64,000 nucleotides of DNA. It comes from JAIWNK01 sp964453115 (GTDB taxonomy: Bacteria; Chloroflexota; Anaerolineae; Anaerolineales; Anaerolineaceae). The position numbers and the translations under genes were made by a program. This document shows, in pieces, positions 61,961 to 64,000 of this stretch. Where the stretch lies: the NCBI GenBank assembly GCA_964453115.1, contig CAYVRT010000001.1:175546-239545 (forward strand), in the 5' to 3' direction. Position 1 is the first letter of the stretch; each line of letters opens with the position of its first letter. Below the pieces are notes generated by a model. That model ran no database searches. It had not been told where the DNA came from and was given only the letters and a program-made list of their open reading frames with translations.

Positions 61961-61991
61961 AAGATTTGTTTTGAAAGCGTGCAAGATTTGT
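61961..61991 (-). repeat. Direct repeats ACAAATCTT in place of the -35
   Basis: Two copies of ACAAATCTT (minus strand; 61991-61983 and 61969-61961) with a 22-base period, the nearer ending 9 bases before the -10. Such tandem sites replace the -35 at promoters activated by OmpR/PhoB-class regulators. The same nonamer is also paired, with 25-base period, at 19755-19788. Confidence 0.5.
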
Positions 61992-62032
61992 CGCGAGTTG
62001 ATGATTCTGTTTGAGAAATGGAGAACGTTACG

Positions 62033-62710
62033 ATGAGAAGTTTACGAGGAAATGTAATTCTGATTTTGGTGTTGCTGATTGGCTTGTTCATTGTAGGGGC
62101 TGTGATTTTGGGGCAGGTGAACCGGATGATGGACAATTCGCTCAACCCGCTCAATTCGGCTAACCGGGAATTGCAGACGCAGGTTAATGCGTTGTTAAAT
62201 CCGACTCCGACGATTATTCCAGATCCGGTGACAATCATTCATGATGTGCAATCGCTGGCCCGGCTGGAAACAATTCAATACACAGTTGAGAAGGTAATTA
62301 CAGCGGAGGTTGGACAGGGTTCGTTTGAGTTTTTGTTTGGTGATCGGTTATTGTTTGTGGCGCATGGACAGGTGATTGCGGGGGTTGACCTGGCAAAGCT
62401 GAGCGACCAGGATTTGTGGCTGCAAGGCGAGACACTGTATGTGCAGTTACCACCGGCTGAGGTGTTTGTGGCTGAACTGGATAATGAGAAATCCTATGTT
62501 TTTGATCGGCAGACAGGATTGTTGGCACAGCAAAACGTGAACCTGGAAACACAGGCGCGGCAGGTGGCAGAAGGCGAAATTTTAAAGGCGGCTTTAAATG
62601 ATGGCATTTTGAGTATGGCGCAAGTTAATGCTGAGAACTATCTTATGCGTTTGTTCCGGCAACTTGGCTACCCCTCAGTTATTTTTGTGCAGCCAACACC
62701 ACAGCCATAA
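62033..62710 (+). CDS. DUF4230 family membrane-anchored protein
   Basis: A 225-residue protein with an N-terminal membrane helix (about 5-28) and a DUF4230 domain outside (about 65-215; LARLETIQYTVEKVITAE, FLFGDRLLFVAHGQVIAGVDL, LPPAEVFVAELDNEKSYVFD). DUF4230 has no known function; its members are envelope proteins. ATG 62033 has GGAGA 8 nt upstream and is preferred to 62018. It is divergent from the PhnD-like gene and convergent with the lipoate gene. Confidence 0.82.
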   Translation: MRSLRGNVILILVLLIGLFIVGAVILGQVNRMMDNSLNPLNSANRELQTQVNALLNPTPTIIPDPVTIIHDVQSLARLETIQYTVEKVITAEVGQGSFEFLFGDRLLFVAHGQVIAGVDLAKLSDQDLWLQGETLYVQLPPAEVFVAELDNEKSYVFDRQTGLLAQQNVNLETQARQVAEGEILKAALNDGILSMAQVNAENYLMRLFRQLGYPSVIFVQPTPQP

Positions 62711-62720
62711 GATGATGGGA

Positions 62721-63545
62721 TTAGATGCGGAGTGTCCAGGAAGCGGATGCGTATTTTTCGTTTTGCAGCTCCTGGGCACGGCGCACTTCCGCCGGTGATA
62801 GTTCACCTGGTTTTAGGTTTAGATTGAGGGTTTGGGCAAAGGCTTGTTCAAAGGCAAATGCGGCTTGCTGCCAGGTGGGTGGTGGGGAGAGAAAATTGGC
62901 AGCTGTGGCAGCATGAGTAAGGAGGCGTTCAGCGGCTTGATGGCGGGCTTCCGGCGTGGGGAAGACGAGTGCCTGAGTGATGCGCGCCAGGTTGCCGTGC
63001 AGGGGAAAGGAGCCGTGCTGAAGAATTCCTTCGCGGCGGCGCGCCTGTGCGCTGCCGATGAGCTTTTTGCCCTGGACGGTGATCTCGTAATTGGAGGGTA
63101 CTTCAAAGCAGACCGGGCCATTGGTCGAATTGGCTGGTGTGTTTTGGTAGGTGGCATTGGCGTTGGCAGTAAGCCCAAGGGTTTGCAGTGCCAGCAGGAG
63201 GGCTTGTGCCAGGCGGCGGTAGCTTTCCAGTACGCCGCCAGACATGATGGGGTCGTCGGGCGGGGTGATGACGGAATAGGTGAGTTCATCGGTGTGCAGG
63301 ATGGCTCGTCCACCGGTGGGACGGCGGACAAGTTGCCAGCCGAAGCGTTGCAGGGCAGCCTGGTCCACATCTGCGACAGGTTGCGCGTGGCCGAGTGAGA
63401 GGCAGGGGGGCTGCCAGGCGTAGAGGCGCAGAGTGGGCAGGGCTTGGCGTGTGCCAACAGATTCTAGAATGGCTTCATCTGTAGCCATGTTCCATGTGCC
63501 ACAGGCAGGTGGAGTGATGAGTAGCCGCCAGGTTAGGATGGGCAT
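62721..63545 (-). CDS. Lipoyl/octanoyl transfer enzyme (LipM/LplA family)
   Basis: A 274-residue BPL/LPL-domain protein. RRPTGGRAILHTDELTYSV and NYEITVQGKKLIGSAQ carry the conserved nucleotide or acyl-binding residues. CFEVPSNYEI places a Cys where LipM octanoyltransferases have their nucleophile, which favours LipM over LplA. It would load octanoate from acyl carrier protein onto GcvH or other lipoyl domains. ATG 63545 follows a TATAAT by 6 nt. No other lipoate gene is nearby. Confidence 0.82.
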   Translation of the reverse strand: MPILTWRLLITPPACGTWNMATDEAILESVGTRQALPTLRLYAWQPPCLSLGHAQPVADVDQAALQRFGWQLVRRPTGGRAILHTDELTYSVITPPDDPIMSGGVLESYRRLAQALLLALQTLGLTANANATYQNTPANSTNGPVCFEVPSNYEITVQGKKLIGSAQARRREGILQHGSFPLHGNLARITQALVFPTPEARHQAAERLLTHAATAANFLSPPPTWQQAAFAFEQAFAQTLNLNLKPGELSPAEVRRAQELQNEKYASASWTLRI

Positions 63546-63551
63546 GGCGTC

Positions 63552-63557
63552 ATTATA
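63552..63557 (-). promoter_or_regulatory. -10 box placed for a leaderless LipM-like mRNA
   Basis: TATAAT on the minus strand ends 6 nt before ATG 63545, with no Shine-Dalgarno between. No clear -35. Confidence 0.55.
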
Positions 63558-63585
63558 CCGCAAGATGAGGGGCGGATTAGACAAA

Positions 63586-63599
63586 TTGACACGTGTAAA
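63586..63599. promoter_or_regulatory. Palindrome upstream of the sugar-transporter promoter, possible LacI-type operator
   Basis: TTGACACGTGTAAA is a near-palindrome: ACACGTGT is perfect and the flanking TT/AA match. It lies directly upstream of the -35 at 63601. A central CG in an AT-flanked palindrome is typical of LacI-family sites that control sugar transporters. The regulator is not in the window. Confidence 0.4.
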
Positions 63600-63600
63600 C

Positions 63601-63628
63601 TTGACAAAATTTCCGAATGGAATAAAAT
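63601..63628 (+). promoter_or_regulatory. Promoter of the sugar ABC-transporter gene
   Basis: TTGACA (63601-63606), 16 bases, TAAAAT (63623-63628). The leader to ATG 63771 is about 135 nt and holds no clear terminator. GGAGGAAG is just before the start codon. Confidence 0.75.
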
Positions 63629-63770
63629 GATATTAGTTTGTTCGTTGTAAGTTCTAAGTTTTTTTCTGTGTGGGAAAGGAGGCAGCTTTTTAGCAAACAA
63701 AAAACTTTTTTGTGTTCCATTGTGTTTTCTCAAACTACCAATCAAACTAAAACTATTCTGGAGGAAGAAG

Positions 63771-64000
63771 ATGTCTAAGAAGTTGATGATGCTGATCAGC
63801 CTTGTGCTGATTGCTACGTTTGTTCTTGCGGCTTGTAACACCAAGACGCCCGAACCCGAAGTTAAAGAAGTGACGATTAAGATTTGGCATCAGTGGGATG
63901 GCAAGTATCTGGATGCCATTACGCAGGCATTCAATGATTACACCGCTGCGCATCCGAATGTCAAGATTGACCTTTCCAAGCCCGAAGATGTGGCGAATGC
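63771..64000 (+). CDS. Extracellular solute-binding lipoprotein, sugar ABC transporter (N-terminal part)
   Basis: The frame runs off the window end; 76 residues are visible. A signal peptide ends in lipobox LAAC (Cys22). EVTIKIWHQWDGKYLDAITQAFNDY and HPNVKIDLS are the start of a family 1 solute-binding protein, as in maltose/multiple-sugar uptake. GGAGG lies 7 nt upstream of ATG 63771, which is unusually close to consensus for this window. Substrate unknown. Confidence 0.88.
   Translation, partial: MSKKLMMLISLVLIATFVLAACNTKTPEPEVKEVTIKIWHQWDGKYLDAITQAFNDYTAAHPNVKIDLSKPEDVAN

Overview
The window looks like a chromosomal segment of a Chloroflexota bacterium, most likely class Anaerolineae. This is inferred from protein families rather than rRNA. 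It has two membrane proteins of the YYY/DUF2298 type shared by Chloroflexi and Archaea, many Thr/Pro-rich envelope proteins with LysM or NBR1-type Ig domains, a FeoA-FeoB fusion, and ftsZ and rpoC outside their usual clusters. The + strand is visibly G/T-rich under genes of both orientations, which suggests one replication strand throughout. No rRNA, CRISPR array, insertion sequence or phage is seen. No gene-free stretch exceeds 300 bases; the longest are 10825-11059 and 63546-63770, each about 230 bases.

Layout. 1-5578: the 3' end of tilS meets, tail to tail, a four-gene minus-strand run: a histidine-kinase-like sensor without its phospho-accepting His, a LysM protein, an LCP lipoprotein and a tyrosine recombinase without its nucleophile. 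5654-6243: a tRNA-Leu(CAG) with promoter and terminator, then an FtsB/DivIC-like gene. 6254-10824: a partner-switching module (STAS antagonist, anti-sigma-type kinase, six-GAF PP2C phosphatase). 11060-14863: a LysM protein, a YcgR/YcgQ-type permease pair and a beta-propeller protein. 14842-16703: queG behind an Ig-domain lipoprotein. 16819-19737: an ftsZ locus with an uncharacterised TIM-barrel-like gene upstream and two small unknown genes downstream. 19839-22150: an SDR protein and a GH57 enzyme. 22158-27018: mutS, a zinc-ribbon gene and a PQQ-propeller gene. 27063-29979: a DtxR-regulated ferrous iron operon (dtxR, feoAB, feoC). 30157-31647: tlyA and a PH/SHOCT protein. 31672-49113: lepA followed without real gaps by sugar-transfer, methyltransfer and polytopic GT-C genes and cmk, probably a surface-glycan operon. 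49175-52504: a large intact sensor kinase. 52655-59632: rpoC and a type II topoisomerase A subunit. 59629-63545: HD, SanA-like, PhnD-like, DUF4230 and lipoate-metabolism genes. 63771-end: the start of a sugar ABC-transporter binding lipoprotein.

The most notable signals are the operon carrying two apparently inactivated enzymes (426-5578); an FtsZ whose T7 loop has His where Asp is expected, preceded by an exactly repeated sigma-54-like element; a recurrent -10 box placed 6-9 nt before start codons that lack a Shine-Dalgarno, implying leaderless mRNAs; a palindromic operator before the iron operon; and a topoisomerase A subunit without a GyrA box.
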